DNA of 64,000 bases from Arthrobacter sp. 9V (GCF_902506065.1 NZ_LR732912.1:2785016-2849015); one strand, 5' to 3'. Positions 33,588 through 43,510 are shown, counted from the first letter of the stretch. The notes: a model not told the origin generated them from the sequence alone. Made by a program: numbers and translations.

Positions 33588-36395
33588 TTATGCCGAGATC
33601 TGGCGCAGAACGTACTGCAGGATGCCGCCGTTGCGGTAGTAGTCAGCTTCACCCGGGGTATCGATGCGCAGAACGGCATCGAAGGACTTGGCGGTACCGT
33701 CTTCAGCCGTGGCCGTCACCTTGAGCGTCTTCGGCGTGGTGCCGTTGTTGAGCTCGGTGACGCCTTCTACGGCAAACGTTTCCGTACCGGTCAGGCCAAG
33801 GGTTGCTGCGGACTCCCCAGCGGGGTACTGCAGCGGAAGGACGCCCATGCCGATGAGGTTGGAGCGGTGGATCCGCTCGTAGCTTTCGGCGATGACTGCC
33901 TTGACGCCCAGGAGCGCAGTGCCCTTGGCTGCCCAGTCACGTGAGGAACCGGAGCCGTATTCCTTACCCGCCAGGACAACCAGGGGCGTTCCTGCCGCCT
34001 GGTAGTTCTGGGCTGCGTCGTAGACATATGCCTGGGGCGCACCTTCCTGGCTGAAGTCGCGGGTGAAGCCACCCTCAACGTTGTCCAGGAGCTGGTTCTT
34101 GATACGGATGTTGGCAAACGTACCGCGGATCATGACTTCGTGGTTGCCACGGCGTGAACCGTAGGAGTTGAAGTCCTTGCGCTCCACACCGTTGGCCAGG
34201 AGGTACTGGCCCGCGGGGGTGTCCGACTTGAAGGAACCGGCCGGGGAGATGTGGTCCGTGGTGACGGAATCGCCAAGCTTCAAGAGCACACGTGCGCCCG
34301 AGATGTCCTTGACGGGATCCGGCTGGGCCTTCATGCCCTCGAAGTATGGGGGCTTCCGCACGTAGGTGGAGTCCTCGGCCCAGGCGAACGTGTCGCCTGC
34401 CGGGGTGTCCAGGGCCTTCCAACGGTCGTCGCCGTCGAAGACGCCCTCGTAGCCCTTGGCGAACATTGCCTCATCAATGGAGGAGTCAATGACTTCCTGC
34501 ACCTCAGTGGGGTTCGGCCAGATGTCCTTGAGGAAGACCTCGTTGCCCTCGGAATCCGTGCCCAGGGCATCGGTGTCGAAGTCGAAGTCCATGGAGCCTG
34601 CCAGGGCGTAGGCGATGACCAGCGGCGGGGACGCCAGGTAGTTCATCTTCACGTCCGGGTTGATGCGGCCTTCGAAGTTGCGGTTACCGGAGAGAACTGC
34701 GGTAACGGAGAGGTCGTTGGCCTGGATGGCCTCGGAGATTTCCGGCTCGAGCGGGCCGGAGTTACCAATGCAGGTGGCGCAACCGTAACCCACAATGTAG
34801 AAGCCAAGCTTCTCCAGGTAGGGGGTCAGGCCGGACTTCTCGTAGTAGTCAGTAACCACCTTTGAACCCGGAGCCACGGAGGTTTTGACCCACGGCTTTG
34901 ACGTCAGGCCCTTGTCCACGGCGTTGCGTGCAAGGAGCGCCGCAGCCAACATCACGGACGGGTTGGACGTGTTGGTGCAGGACGTGATCGAAGCGATCGA
35001 CACTGCGCCGTGGTCCAGCTCGAACTCGCGGCCATCAGCCGTGGTGACCTTGACCGGCGAAGACGGACGGCCATTCGCACCATTGGCGGCCGAGTAAACG
35101 CGGTCCGTCTCTGTAGTGTGCGAGTCAGCGTGGGTGAAGGACGGGGCATCTGAAGCCGGGAAGGATTCATCCAGGGACTCATCCACACTGCCGTCTTCGA
35201 TAGCAACGTAGTTGTGGATGTCCTTGCGGAACTGTTCCTTGGCATCGGTGAGCTCAATGCGGTCCTGAGGACGCTTGGGGCCGGAGATGGAGGGAACAAC
35301 CGTGGAAAGGTCCAGCTCGAGGAACTCGGAGAAACGCAGTTCACGGGAGGGATCGTGCCAGAGGCCCTGTTCCTTGCTGTAGGCCTCCACGAGAGCCACA
35401 TTTGCTTCGGAGCGGCCGGTCAGGCGGAGGTAGTCCAGCGTGACGTCATCAATGGGGAACATGGCGGCCGTGGAACCGAATTCCGGGCTCATGTTGCCGA
35501 TGGTGGCGCGGTTGGCCAGCGGCACAGCGGCAACGCCTTCGCCGTAGAACTCAACGAACTTGCCAACAACACCGTGCTTGCGCAGCATTTCAGTTATGGT
35601 CAACACCACGTCAGTAGCGGTGGCACCGGCGGGGATGCTGCCCTTGAGCTTGAAGCCAACAACGCGGGGAATCAGCATGGAGACCGGCTGGCCCAGCATT
35701 GCAGCCTCGGCTTCGATGCCGCCGACGCCCCAACCCAGGATGCCCAGGCCGTTGACCATGGTGGTGTGCGAGTCAGTGCCAACACAGGTGTCCGGGTAGG
35801 CGCGGAGAACGCCGTCCACCTCGCGGGTCATGACCGTGCGGGCCAGGTATTCGATGTTGACCTGGTGGACGATGCCCGTTCCCGGGGGAACAACCTTGAA
35901 GTCATCGAACGCGGTCTGGCCCCAGCGAAGGAACTGGTAACGCTCACCGTTGCGCTGGTATTCGATCTCCATGTTGCGCTCCAGTGCGCCGGAGTTTCCG
36001 AAGGCGTCGATCTGGACGGAGTGGTCGATCACCATTTCGGCAGGCGCCAACGGGTTGACCCGCTTGGGGTCACCGCCAAGCTCCTTCACGGCTTCACGCA
36101 TGGTAGCCAGGTCCACGACGCAGGGAACGCCGGTGAAGTCCTGCATGATCACACGGGCCGGGGTGAACTGGATTTCCGTGTCGGGCTCCGCGTTGGGATC
36201 CCAACCGGCCAGGGCGCGGACATGGTCAGCCGTAATATTGGCGCCATCCTCAGTCCGCAGGAGGTTTTCAAGCAATACCTTAAGGCTGAACGGAAGGCTG
36301 TCTGCGCCCTCTACGGAGTTCAACCGGAAAATTTCATACTCGGTGCCGGCTACATTCAGTACGCCTTTGGAACCGAAGCTGTCCACAGTGCTCAT
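33588..36395 (-). CDS. acnA: Aconitate hydratase A
   Basis: This 935-residue enzyme isomerises citrate to isocitrate in the TCA cycle. The iron-sulfur cluster ligands are visible as [14 protein letters not shown] and [11 protein letters not shown], and the C-terminal swivel domain holds [15 protein letters not shown]. It is the IRP/AcnA-type, a length close to the usual 900. An insertion of acidic and Ser-rich residues ([28 protein letters not shown]) sits between domains, a feature also known in actinobacterial aconitases. It is transcribed on its own, with AGAGGAG before the ATG. Confidence 0.97.
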   Translation of the reverse strand: MSTVDSFGSKGVLNVAGTEYEIFRLNSVEGADSLPFSLKVLLENLLRTEDGANITADHVRALAGWDPNAEPDTEIQFTPARVIMQDFTGVPCVVDLATMREAVKELGGDPKRVNPLAPAEMVIDHSVQIDAFGNSGALERNMEIEYQRNGERYQFLRWGQTAFDDFKVVPPGTGIVHQVNIEYLARTVMTREVDGVLRAYPDTCVGTDSHTTMVNGLGILGWGVGGIEAEAAMLGQPVSMLIPRVVGFKLKGSIPAGATATDVVLTITEMLRKHGVVGKFVEFYGEGVAAVPLANRATIGNMSPEFGSTAAMFPIDDVTLDYLRLTGRSEANVALVEAYSKEQGLWHDPSRELRFSEFLELDLSTVVPSISGPKRPQDRIELTDAKEQFRKDIHNYVAIEDGSVDESLDESFPASDAPSFTHADSHTTETDRVYSAANGANGRPSSPVKVTTADGREFELDHGAVSIASITSCTNTSNPSVMLAAALLARNAVDKGLTSKPWVKTSVAPGSKVVTDYYEKSGLTPYLEKLGFYIVGYGCATCIGNSGPLEPEISEAIQANDLSVTAVLSGNRNFEGRINPDVKMNYLASPPLVIAYALAGSMDFDFDTDALGTDSEGNEVFLKDIWPNPTEVQEVIDSSIDEAMFAKGYEGVFDGDDRWKALDTPAGDTFAWAEDSTYVRKPPYFEGMKAQPDPVKDISGARVLLKLGDSVTTDHISPAGSFKSDTPAGQYLLANGVERKDFNSYGSRRGNHEVMIRGTFANIRIKNQLLDNVEGGFTRDFSQEGAPQAYVYDAAQNYQAAGTPLVVLAGKEYGSGSSRDWAAKGTALLGVKAVIAESYERIHRSNLIGMGVLPLQYPAGESAATLGLTGTETFAVEGVTELNNGTTPKTLKVTATAEDGTAKSFDAVLRIDTPGEADYYRNGGILQYVLRQISA

Positions 36396-36446
36396 GGCAG
36401 GACTCCTCTCGCAACAGTTTCATCTTTGTCGCGTGGTTGGCCGCTA

Positions 36447-36465
36447 GCCAGTTAGGCGCACCTTA
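36447..36465 (-). promoter_or_regulatory. Weak DtxR/IdeR-like iron box upstream of acnA
   Basis: On the minus strand TAAGGTGCGCCTAAC matches the iron-box consensus TTAGGTTAGSCTAACCTAA at 12 of 19 positions when aligned as TAAGGTGCGCCTAACTGGC. It lies about 52 bp upstream of the aconitase start. The core AGGT..GCCTAAC is good but the flank is poor, so this is a weak candidate. The remaining bases of the 36396-36638 gap show nothing else. Confidence 0.25.
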
Positions 36466-36638
36466 CTTAGCCGGGCGGCATCTCTCTTGGTCACCCCGGT
36501 CCGTGGCTTTGATTTCCGCGGGCCGGGGCTACTACTGCCATCGTAGTGGCATACTCCGTTGTTGCGTCACTGATCACGCGTCGCTGTGGAAACACGCAGT
36601 TCTGCCTTTAGCGCCGTGGAGGGCGGACTGCGCCGTGG

Positions 36639-38030
36639 CTATGCTGCGGGGACTATCAGTCCTACCGTTTCCAGGTGATGGGTGTGCGGGTAAAGATCAA
36701 AGGCCCGCAGCGACTCCAACCGCCAACCACCTTGATGGAAGTAACCCAGATCACGTGCAAAGGATGCCGGATCACATGACACATAGGCGATTGCGCGCGG
36801 TCCGGTGGCCATCAATTGCTTGACCACAGCCTTGCCGGCACCGGCGCGCGGTGGATCCAGGACCAGCGAGTCAAAGCTGCGGGCCCGCTGGTGCAGGACC
36901 CGCTCAACGCGCCCCTGCACAATTTCCACCTGGGATTGTCCGTGCAGGTTCTTGCGGGCGTCGCGACTGGCGCCCGGGGCGCCCTCTACGGAAAGAACCG
37001 AACCAGTGACTCCGACGGCGTCCGCGAGAGGTGCCGTAAACAGCCCGGCACCGGCGTAGAGATCGGCAACTGCAGCGCCGGGCTGTAAGTACCCGCCCTG
37101 CGAAAGATACCCCGTCACGGCACCCACCAGCGTCTCCGGGGCATCCTTGTGGATTTGCCAGAACCCCTCACCGGTCACGCGGTAGTCATGGCCCGCCGCA
37201 GTTTCCTGCACCCAGGTCCTTCCCCGCAGTTGCAGCACTTCTCCATTGCCGGGATCGTAGCTGGCCACCGAGACGTTATGGGGCAATTGAGACACAATGC
37301 TGTGCAACCGCTTGGGACTGGTCGATTCCTCGGGAGCCAGCAGGATCAAGGGCCGTGAACCGTTGGCGGGGACGGCCACTTCCACCCGTGAGATGCCCGT
37401 GAGGTCAAGATCCCACAGCTTCAGCTCGTTGACGCCCGCGAGTGCCAGCGGCATCTCCTTGATGGGAAGCACCATGTCTGATCGGTGCGCGTGCATGCCT
37501 AACCGGCCTTTGGGAGTTACGGCGAAGCTGGCGCGCGTACGCCAGCCGAGTCCGCCGTCGTCGTTCTGCCCCACAGCTTCCACCTCGGTGGCGAGGTCAA
37601 GGCCGGCAAGCCGCTTGAGCTGTTCAGCCAGCACCTCGGCCTTCAGTGCGCGCTGGCGCGGCAAGGAAATGTGGCCAAGCTCCGCGCCTCCAACGGGCGC
37701 CGTTCCGCGGCTCCAGGAGCCGAGTGAATCCGCCGGTTTCCAGAAATGGGGAACCCGGTCCGGCGAACTTTCAAGGACCTCGACGACGTCGGCACGCCAG
37801 AAGCGCGACGCGTCACCGGAGTCGGTCAGACGGACGCGGACTCTCTCCCCCGGGATGGCGTGCCGGACGAAGATGACGCGCCCTTCATGCCGGGCGACGA
37901 AGTGCCCTCCGTGGGCGATCGGGCCGACGTCCACCACCAGTTCGGTACCGGGTGTGCCCTGATCTTTGATGGTGTGGTCTCGGCTGTGCTTGTCTCGGGC
38001 GTGGTGAAGGGAATTGCTGTGGGAGGTCAT
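36639..38030 (-). CDS. TRAM-domain class I SAM-dependent RNA methyltransferase (TrmA/RlmD family)
   Basis: This 463-residue protein is an RNA m5U methyltransferase of the RumA/TrmA type. A TRAM domain opens it (VVDVGPIAHGGHFVARHEGRV), and the SAM-binding domain contains DLYAGAGLFTAPLA, the catalytic-region LDPPRAGAGKAVV and the nucleophile Cys in YVSCDPASFARDL. It is syntenic with M. tuberculosis Rv2689c from memory. Start ATG lies directly next to the stop of the potassium-transporter gene (TAAATG), so the two are cotranscribed. Exact RNA target is unknown. Confidence 0.9.
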   Translation of the reverse strand: MTSHSNSLHHARDKHSRDHTIKDQGTPGTELVVDVGPIAHGGHFVARHEGRVIFVRHAIPGERVRVRLTDSGDASRFWRADVVEVLESSPDRVPHFWKPADSLGSWSRGTAPVGGAELGHISLPRQRALKAEVLAEQLKRLAGLDLATEVEAVGQNDDGGLGWRTRASFAVTPKGRLGMHAHRSDMVLPIKEMPLALAGVNELKLWDLDLTGISRVEVAVPANGSRPLILLAPEESTSPKRLHSIVSQLPHNVSVASYDPGNGEVLQLRGRTWVQETAAGHDYRVTGEGFWQIHKDAPETLVGAVTGYLSQGGYLQPGAAVADLYAGAGLFTAPLADAVGVTGSVLSVEGAPGASRDARKNLHGQSQVEIVQGRVERVLHQRARSFDSLVLDPPRAGAGKAVVKQLMATGPRAIAYVSCDPASFARDLGYFHQGGWRLESLRAFDLYPHTHHLETVGLIVPAA

Positions 38031-40004
38031 TTAGGTATCCTGCAGTGCCTTTGCTTCTTCGGACGACTTCAGCTGCCACGGAACGCTGGCAACCATGACC
38101 CCAGGTTCAAAGTGGAGCCGCGTCTTGATTCGGAGTGCTGTCTGGTTGTGGACCAGTTGTTCCCACCATTTGCCCACCACATATTCGGGGATGTAGACCA
38201 CAATGAGGTCCCGTGGTGAGTCACGGCGCATGTTTTTGATGTAGTCCATGATGGGGGTTACGGTCTCACGGTAAGGGCTGGCCAGGACGGTCAGGGGAAC
38301 AGGAATTTCCAGCTTCTCCCAGTCCCGGACGGTGTGCTCCGTCTCCTCGGTATTGATGTCCACTGTTATCGCGTCAAGGCGCGAGGGCCGTGAAGCCCTC
38401 GCATAAGCCAGTGCTCTGAGGACCGGCTTGCGGACGTGTGAAACGAGCAGGACCGCATGGACACGCGTGGGCAGCGCGCGCGGCGACGAGTCCTCGTCAA
38501 CCGCCAGTTCCCTGGCCACGTTGTCATAATGGGCCCGGATGCTCCACATGATGAGGAACAGCACAAACATGGCGAGCAAAGCGATCCAGGCGCCCTGCTC
38601 GAATTTGGTGATCAGGACGATCACCAGGACCAGTGCGGTCATGCCGAAGCCCACCATATTGATGGTGCGCGACTTGAAAATCCTCCGCCGGACAGCCTTG
38701 TCCCTGGCAAGTTTCAGTTCGCGGCCCCAGTGCCGGATCATCCCTAGCTGGCTGGCAGTGAAGGAGATGAATACGCCCACAATGTAGAGCTGGATCAGCT
38801 TGGTGACATCGGCGTTGAAGGCGAGGATCAGGACGAGTGCGCCTGCGGCCAGGGCAAGGACGCCGTTGCTGAACGCGAGCCTGTCGCCGCGGGTTCGGAG
38901 TTGACGCGGGAGGTAGCCGTCCTGCGCAAGTATGGAGCCGAGTACAGGGAACCCGTTGAAGGCCGTATTGGAGGCGAACACCAGGATCACGCCCGTTGCT
39001 GCCACCACGATGTAGAACGGAATGGACCCCGCCCCGAAAATGGTGTCGGCAATCTGGCTGATGGCGGGATTCTGGATGTAGCCCTCCGGCAGAGGTTTGC
39101 CGTCCATCAGGAACTCGGTGGCGGGATCCAGGACGATGTGCACTTTGGTGGCATTTGCCAGGAACAGGATGCCCGCCAACATTGCCGCCGCGATCGCCCC
39201 GAGCAGCAGCAAAGTTGTGGCCGCGTTCTTGCTCTTGGGCTTCTGGAAGTTTGGAACACCATTGCTGATGGCTTCGACGCCTGTGAGGGCGGCAGCGCCC
39301 GAGGAGAACGCCCGAAGCAGGAGGAAGGCGCCGGCCAGTCCAACAAGGCCCTCATCAAAGCCGGACTGCGGGACGATGGTGAAGTTTGCCGATTGTGCCT
39401 CCCCCAGTTGACCGGTGGCAAACTGGAAAATTCCCACGGCGGTCATGCCGAGGATCGAAGCCATGAAAATGTAGGTGGGCACAGCAAAAACCGAGCCCGC
39501 TTCCTTGATTCCCCGAAGATTCACCAACGCCAGGATGACGACGCCGACAGTGGCAATGAGCGCCTGTTGACCGTGCAGCGAAGGAATGGCCGTGGTGACG
39601 TAGGCTGCCGCGGAGGACATGGACACTGCAACAGTCAGAACGTAGTCCACCAGCAAGGCGGAGGCGACGGTCAGCCCTGCGTATTTGCCGAGGTTGACGT
39701 TGGCAATTTCGTAGTCGCCGCCTCCGGACGGGTAGGCGTGGACGTTCTGGCGATAAGAGGCCACCACTGTGAGCAAGACCACCATGACTGCGAGGCCCAC
39801 CAACGGAGAGAACGCCACGGCGCTGACGCCGGCAAGGGCAAGCGTCAGCAGGATTTCGTCCGGGGCATAAGCCACCGAGGACAGGGCGTCCGAGGCGAAG
39901 ATCGGCAAAGCAATGCGTTTGGGCAACAAGGTGTGGGACAGGCGGTCATTCCTGACCGGCCGGCCCACCAACACCCGCTTTGCGGCATTCAGAATTGTCA
40001 GCAC
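38031..40004 (-). CDS. APC-type K+ transporter (KimA-like)
   Basis: This 657-residue membrane protein has about 12 hydrophobic segments up to residue 450 (for example FASDALSSVAYAPDEILLTL and GGDYEIANVNLGKYAG) and a long cytoplasmic C-terminal part (about 470-657) with a stress-protein-like fold (RPSRLDAITVDINTEETEHTV). This architecture and length match KimA/YdaO-type potassium importers and M. tuberculosis Rv2690c. The start is a GTG. It is divergent from two RCK-domain genes, which strengthens a role in K+ uptake. An older name for this family is simply APC permease. Confidence 0.82.
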   Translation of the reverse strand: MLTILNAAKRVLVGRPVRNDRLSHTLLPKRIALPIFASDALSSVAYAPDEILLTLALAGVSAVAFSPLVGLAVMVVLLTVVASYRQNVHAYPSGGGDYEIANVNLGKYAGLTVASALLVDYVLTVAVSMSSAAAYVTTAIPSLHGQQALIATVGVVILALVNLRGIKEAGSVFAVPTYIFMASILGMTAVGIFQFATGQLGEAQSANFTIVPQSGFDEGLVGLAGAFLLLRAFSSGAAALTGVEAISNGVPNFQKPKSKNAATTLLLLGAIAAAMLAGILFLANATKVHIVLDPATEFLMDGKPLPEGYIQNPAISQIADTIFGAGSIPFYIVVAATGVILVFASNTAFNGFPVLGSILAQDGYLPRQLRTRGDRLAFSNGVLALAAGALVLILAFNADVTKLIQLYIVGVFISFTASQLGMIRHWGRELKLARDKAVRRRIFKSRTINMVGFGMTALVLVIVLITKFEQGAWIALLAMFVLFLIMWSIRAHYDNVARELAVDEDSSPRALPTRVHAVLLVSHVRKPVLRALAYARASRPSRLDAITVDINTEETEHTVRDWEKLEIPVPLTVLASPYRETVTPIMDYIKNMRRDSPRDLIVVYIPEYVVGKWWEQLVHNQTALRIKTRLHFEPGVMVASVPWQLKSSEEAKALQDT

Positions 40005-40118
40005 TCCGCAAAGCTACTCTGAATCCCCAGGGATGTCATGACGGTTGACGTCGGCATACCTCCGCTGCACCGGTAAAGTCATACCGAGCGGGACGGACTA
40101 CACATCTAAGGAGACACG

Positions 40119-40790
40119 GTGGCTCACTTCGTGATCATGGGTTGCGGCCGTGTTGGCGCAACCCTGGCACACACTTTGGAGGATGCCGGCCACTCCGTGG
40201 CCATCATCGACCAGGACGAGCGGGCCTTCCGCCGATTGCGCAACACTTTCGCCGGACGAAAGGTCACAGGTGTCGGCTTTGACCGTGACACCCTCAAGCA
40301 GGCCGGAGTGGAAGAGGCGTACGCCTTTGCCGCCGTATCCAGTGGCGACAATTCAAACATCCTGGCCACCCGGGTGGCCCGTGAGACGTTCCATGTGGCC
40401 CATGTGGTGGCCCGGATCTACGATCCCGGCCGTGCCGAAATCTATCAGCGGCTCGGTATCCCCACAGTGGCAGCAGTGCGCTGGAGCGCCGACCAGGTTC
40501 TCCGGCGGATTCTGCCCGAGCAGCATCTGGCCGGTGACTACCGCGAGCCTTCAGGCCGGCTGGTGCTGGCCGAGGTGGATCTGCACGAGGCGTGGATAGG
40601 ACACAGCCTGGACTCCATCGAGTCCGCTGCCGGAATCCGCATCGCTTTCCTCACCAGGTTCGGTGAGGGCCTGTTACCCCAAGCCGGCACCGCATACCAG
40701 GAGGGTGATACCGTCCACGCGATGGTGAGCCTGGACAGAACATCCGAGATCAGCCGGATCCTCGCCAAAGCACCCGCCAAGGAGTCTTAG
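40119..40790 (+). CDS. ceoB: TrkA/RCK-domain potassium regulator, CeoB-like
   Basis: This 223-residue cytosolic protein has an N-terminal RCK_N Rossmann domain (HFVIMGCGRVGATLAHTL, with the Gly-rich NAD(H)-binding loop) and a C-terminal RCK_C domain (DLHEAWIGHSLDSIES). Such proteins gate or regulate potassium uptake by binding nucleotides. It starts at a GTG preceded by AAGGAG, and its stop shares one base with the next gene's GTG start. Divergent transcription from the KimA-like gene, 114 bp away, fits the mycobacterial order Rv2690c-ceoB-ceoC. Confidence 0.9.
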   Translation: MAHFVIMGCGRVGATLAHTLEDAGHSVAIIDQDERAFRRLRNTFAGRKVTGVGFDRDTLKQAGVEEAYAFAAVSSGDNSNILATRVARETFHVAHVVARIYDPGRAEIYQRLGIPTVAAVRWSADQVLRRILPEQHLAGDYREPSGRLVLAEVDLHEAWIGHSLDSIESAAGIRIAFLTRFGEGLLPQAGTAYQEGDTVHAMVSLDRTSEISRILAKAPAKES

Positions 40791-41527
40791 TGAAAGTTGT
40801 CATTGTTGGCGCGGGCAGCGTCGGCTCGTCCATTGCGCGTGAGTTGCTGGCCCACAAACATGAGATTCTCCTCATTGATTTGAAGCCCGAAGTGATTGGA
40901 CGCAGCGGGCTCCGGGGTGCCCGCTGGCTGGTGGGCGATGCCTGCGAACTCAGCACCCTGCAGGACGCGAAACTGGAGGATGCCGACGTCGTGGTTTCAG
41001 CCACCGGCGACGACAAAGTGAATCTGGTGGTGTCCTTGCTGGCCAAGACGGAATTCGGGGTTGGCCGCACCGTGGGGCGCGTCAACAATCCCAAGAACGA
41101 TTGGATGTTCAATGACTCATGGGGTGTGGACGTGGCGGTAAACACTCCTCAGCTCATGACGGCATTGGTCGAAGAAGCAGTGGAGATCGGCGACATCGTG
41201 CGCCTGTTGACCCTTCAGACGGGTGTGGCCTCGATCGTGGAATTCACGGTTCCGCATGACTCCCACGTCATCGGCAGCACAGTGGGCGGAATTGAGTGGC
41301 CCGAAGATGCCACACTGGTGGCCATCCTGCGTGATCAGGCACCCATTACGCCCACGCGGGATGATGTTCTGGACGGCGGTGACGAGCTCTTCTTCGTCAC
41401 CACGATCGCTGCCGAGGACGGCTTGCGTGCCCTGTTATCACCGGGATACGACGACGGGCAGGAACCTCGTGAGGGAGCGTCGGAGTCAGTAGATCAGTCA
41501 GCTGAGGACGACGGCTTCGACGGCTGA
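40790..41527 (+). CDS. ceoC: TrkA/RCK-domain potassium regulator, CeoC-like
   Basis: This 245-residue protein is a paralogue of CeoB: RCK_N domain MKVVIVGAGSVGSSIARELL with the NAD-binding loop, then RCK_C (VEFTVPHDSHVIGSTVGGIEWP), and an acidic tail (REGASESVDQSAEDDGFDG). The start is GTG, sharing one base with the CeoB stop (TAGTG). The last 34 bp overlap the end of the convergent DUF3159 gene. The CeoBC pair has been linked to potassium uptake in M. tuberculosis. Confidence 0.9.
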   Translation: MKVVIVGAGSVGSSIARELLAHKHEILLIDLKPEVIGRSGLRGARWLVGDACELSTLQDAKLEDADVVVSATGDDKVNLVVSLLAKTEFGVGRTVGRVNNPKNDWMFNDSWGVDVAVNTPQLMTALVEEAVEIGDIVRLLTLQTGVASIVEFTVPHDSHVIGSTVGGIEWPEDATLVAILRDQAPITPTRDDVLDGGDELFFVTTIAAEDGLRALLSPGYDDGQEPREGASESVDQSAEDDGFDG

Positions 41528-42276
41528 GGTGCCGGCTTGGTGACCAGCCAAGCCACCCAGAGGCCCAGGATATACAGCGGGGCTCCCATCAGAAGCCTGG
41601 TGGTAGCCAACGCTGTGAGGCCCGGCTCGCCCATGAAGTACAAGGGAACCTGCACCACAAGACGCAGGGCCAGCACGGCCACCACTATCCACGTGCCCAG
41701 GGAGTAGGCCCGGAGCCGTTCCGGATTCTTGCGCCACTCCAGCCCTTCGTTGCGTACAAAACCGAAGAGAAGCCCGGCCACCGGCCATTTAAGCGCGATG
41801 GAGAGCACCATGGCCAGGATGTAAGCGATGTTGGTAAAGAAGCCAAGGACGTAAAAGTCCTCGGCCTTGCCCGTGGTGTTTGCCAACCAGGCAGAAATGC
41901 CGACCCCCACCACGCCAGCCAACGCTTGCGTCAGGGGACGCCGCTGGATCAAGCGAACCACCGTGAAAACGGCGGCCGCCGCCAGAGCTGCAACAAGGGC
42001 AGATGTTAGTTCGCGGGTGATCGTGAAAACCACCAGAAACACCAATCCCGGAAGGATGCTCTCGGCAATTCCTTGGACGCCGCCTGCAGACTTCAGCATG
42101 TCCACGTGGCCGGCGCTGTTCCGGTGGAGTCCGGCTTTTTCGGCGTAACCGGCCGCGAGATCGGACACTGTGGGCCCTTCCGCGCCGGATTTTGGAGAAT
42201 CCGCCAGGGGTTCCTGGTTCTCGTCGGGCGAAACGCGCCCTGTGTCCTTCGGTTCTGAACCGTTGGCCACGGTCAT
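41494..42276 (-). CDS. DUF3159-family membrane protein
   Basis: This 260-residue actinobacterial membrane protein (Rv2693c-like from synteny) starts with a polar tail (MTVANGSEPKDTGRV), then ESILPGLVFLVVFTITRELTSALVAALAAAAVFTVV and further hydrophobic helices, four to six in all. Its function is unknown. The start overlaps the OB-fold gene's stop by 4 bp, and its 3' end overlaps ceoC on the opposite strand by 34 bp, so the tail of each gene is antisense to the other. Confidence 0.88.
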   Translation of the reverse strand: MTVANGSEPKDTGRVSPDENQEPLADSPKSGAEGPTVSDLAAGYAEKAGLHRNSAGHVDMLKSAGGVQGIAESILPGLVFLVVFTITRELTSALVAALAAAAVFTVVRLIQRRPLTQALAGVVGVGISAWLANTTGKAEDFYVLGFFTNIAYILAMVLSIALKWPVAGLLFGFVRNEGLEWRKNPERLRAYSLGTWIVVAVLALRLVVQVPLYFMGEPGLTALATTRLLMGAPLYILGLWVAWLVTKPAPQPSKPSSSAD

Positions 42277-42641
42277 AGGTGCTCCTGACGGGAAAGTATT
42301 TCGTAGCGGGGATTAAACATGGCCGGAAGGCCATCAACCTGTGTCACCATGCCGTCCAAGCGCAGTTCCACGCCGGCTTCAATGCCCGGAACGCGGGTCC
42401 TGCCCAGCCAAATCACGCGGAGCCTGTCGTAGGGCTTCCTGACTCCTCCGGCTGAAGCAGCTCCGGGTCGCACGGAATCGACCACAACTGCGGAGAAAAA
42501 TGGCTGCTCACTGGGCGGCTGGTGCGTGACCGACTCAATGAAGCCGCTGCATACCGCCCTGCCCCTGGCAGGGAGATCACGCACTCCCTGCGTTGTGGGG
42601 CCTTGGCCGGGCACCGCGGTACTGCCCGCTGAGTCAGCCAA
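42273..42641 (-). CDS. OB-fold nucleic-acid-binding protein (Rv2694c-like)
   Basis: A TTG at 42641 inside the last codons of the DUF3710 gene, with GGAG about 11 bp upstream, gives a 122-residue protein (MADSAGSTAVPGQG). The OB-fold is suggested by RAVCSGFIESVTHQPPSEQPFFSAVVVD, YDRLRVIWLGRTRVPGIEAGVELRLDGMV and the final FNPRYEIL. The chosen start overlaps the upstream stop by 8 bp. The stop overlaps DUF3159 by 4 bp. It is conserved next to DUF3159 and DUF3710 in actinobacteria; the partner nucleic acid is unknown. Confidence 0.82.
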   Translation of the reverse strand: MADSAGSTAVPGQGPTTQGVRDLPARGRAVCSGFIESVTHQPPSEQPFFSAVVVDSVRPGAASAGGVRKPYDRLRVIWLGRTRVPGIEAGVELRLDGMVTQVDGLPAMFNPRYEILSRQEHL

Positions 42642-43392
42642 TCTGGGTGATCTCCGGCCCTCGCTCCGGTTGCTGCATGGCGGGATCTGCCGGCGGAACA
42701 TCACCTTGGGGGGCACCGGCTTGGCCCGGAACCGCAGCATCCTTGGGCAGCCGTAACTGCAGGAGCTCACGCGGCGGCATTGGACTGTCCCCACGAACCA
42801 CTACTACCTTGCGGAAGAGATCTTCCAGTCCCGCTGCAGCATCACGCTCCAGGGCAGCCTGTCCGCCCAGAACACCGCGCAGGAACCACCGCGGCCCATC
42901 CACTCCCATGAAACGGGCCGCACGGAACCCCCGGCTGCCGTCAGCCGCTTCAGCAGGCAGTTTAGCTACCAGTTCCGTGCCGAAAGTTCCGGAAACTTCT
43001 TCCGTTTCCCCGCCTTGGCTCGACACGGATTGGGTGATCTGCTCGCGGATCTCATCCCACAGTCCCTCCGACCGCGGCGCCGCAAAAGCCTGGAGCTGAA
43101 GGCTCGAACCGTTGAGGTCCATGGTCACGGCAACTACGCGTTGGGTGGCTTCTTCCACCTCAAGCCGCAACTGGAGGCCCTCGGCCGGTGCGATCAGGAG
43201 TGCGCCGAGGTCCACGTAGCCCTCGCGGCTCTCGATCTCGTCGATGTCCAAGGGGCCCTTGCCCAACCGGAAGTCACCGGGCACGCCGGACCCGCCTGGT
43301 TCAGCTGTAGCTGCTTCGGTGCCTGATTCCTCGACATTGCGGCCGGTTTCCGGCTGCTCGTCCTTGGACTTTTTGCCGCGCCCAAAAAGCAT
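42634..43392 (-). CDS. DUF3710-family protein
   Basis: This 252-residue soluble protein (Rv2696c-like by synteny) has a charged start (MLFGRGKKSKDEQPETG), a central strand-rich domain with VDLGALLIAPAEGLQLRLEVEEATQRVVAVT and WDEIREQITQSV, and a Pro/Gln-rich tail (PQGDVPPADPAMQQPERG). No catalytic motif is seen. It lies 118 bp after dut, with dut, the OB-fold gene and DUF3159 on the same strand, forming a conserved set whose function is unknown. Confidence 0.88.
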   Translation of the reverse strand: MLFGRGKKSKDEQPETGRNVEESGTEAATAEPGGSGVPGDFRLGKGPLDIDEIESREGYVDLGALLIAPAEGLQLRLEVEEATQRVVAVTMDLNGSSLQLQAFAAPRSEGLWDEIREQITQSVSSQGGETEEVSGTFGTELVAKLPAEAADGSRGFRAARFMGVDGPRWFLRGVLGGQAALERDAAAGLEDLFRKVVVVRGDSPMPPRELLQLRLPKDAAVPGQAGAPQGDVPPADPAMQQPERGPEITQIG

Positions 43393-43510
43393 TGGGTTTT
43401 CTCCTTAGTAGTGGTCTATCCCCAAGTAAACCGCAACCACCTTAAACCTCGCTAAACCGCTCCCATGCGTCAAGCGTCGGGCGTGCGGTACGCGTGGTCA
43501 GGTAGTTTTC

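Noticed and set aside
40005..40118. c-di-AMP (ydaO) riboswitch before the KimA-like gene
   Set aside because: The gap is only 114 bp and is shared with the divergent ceoB; no conserved core of that riboswitch was found.
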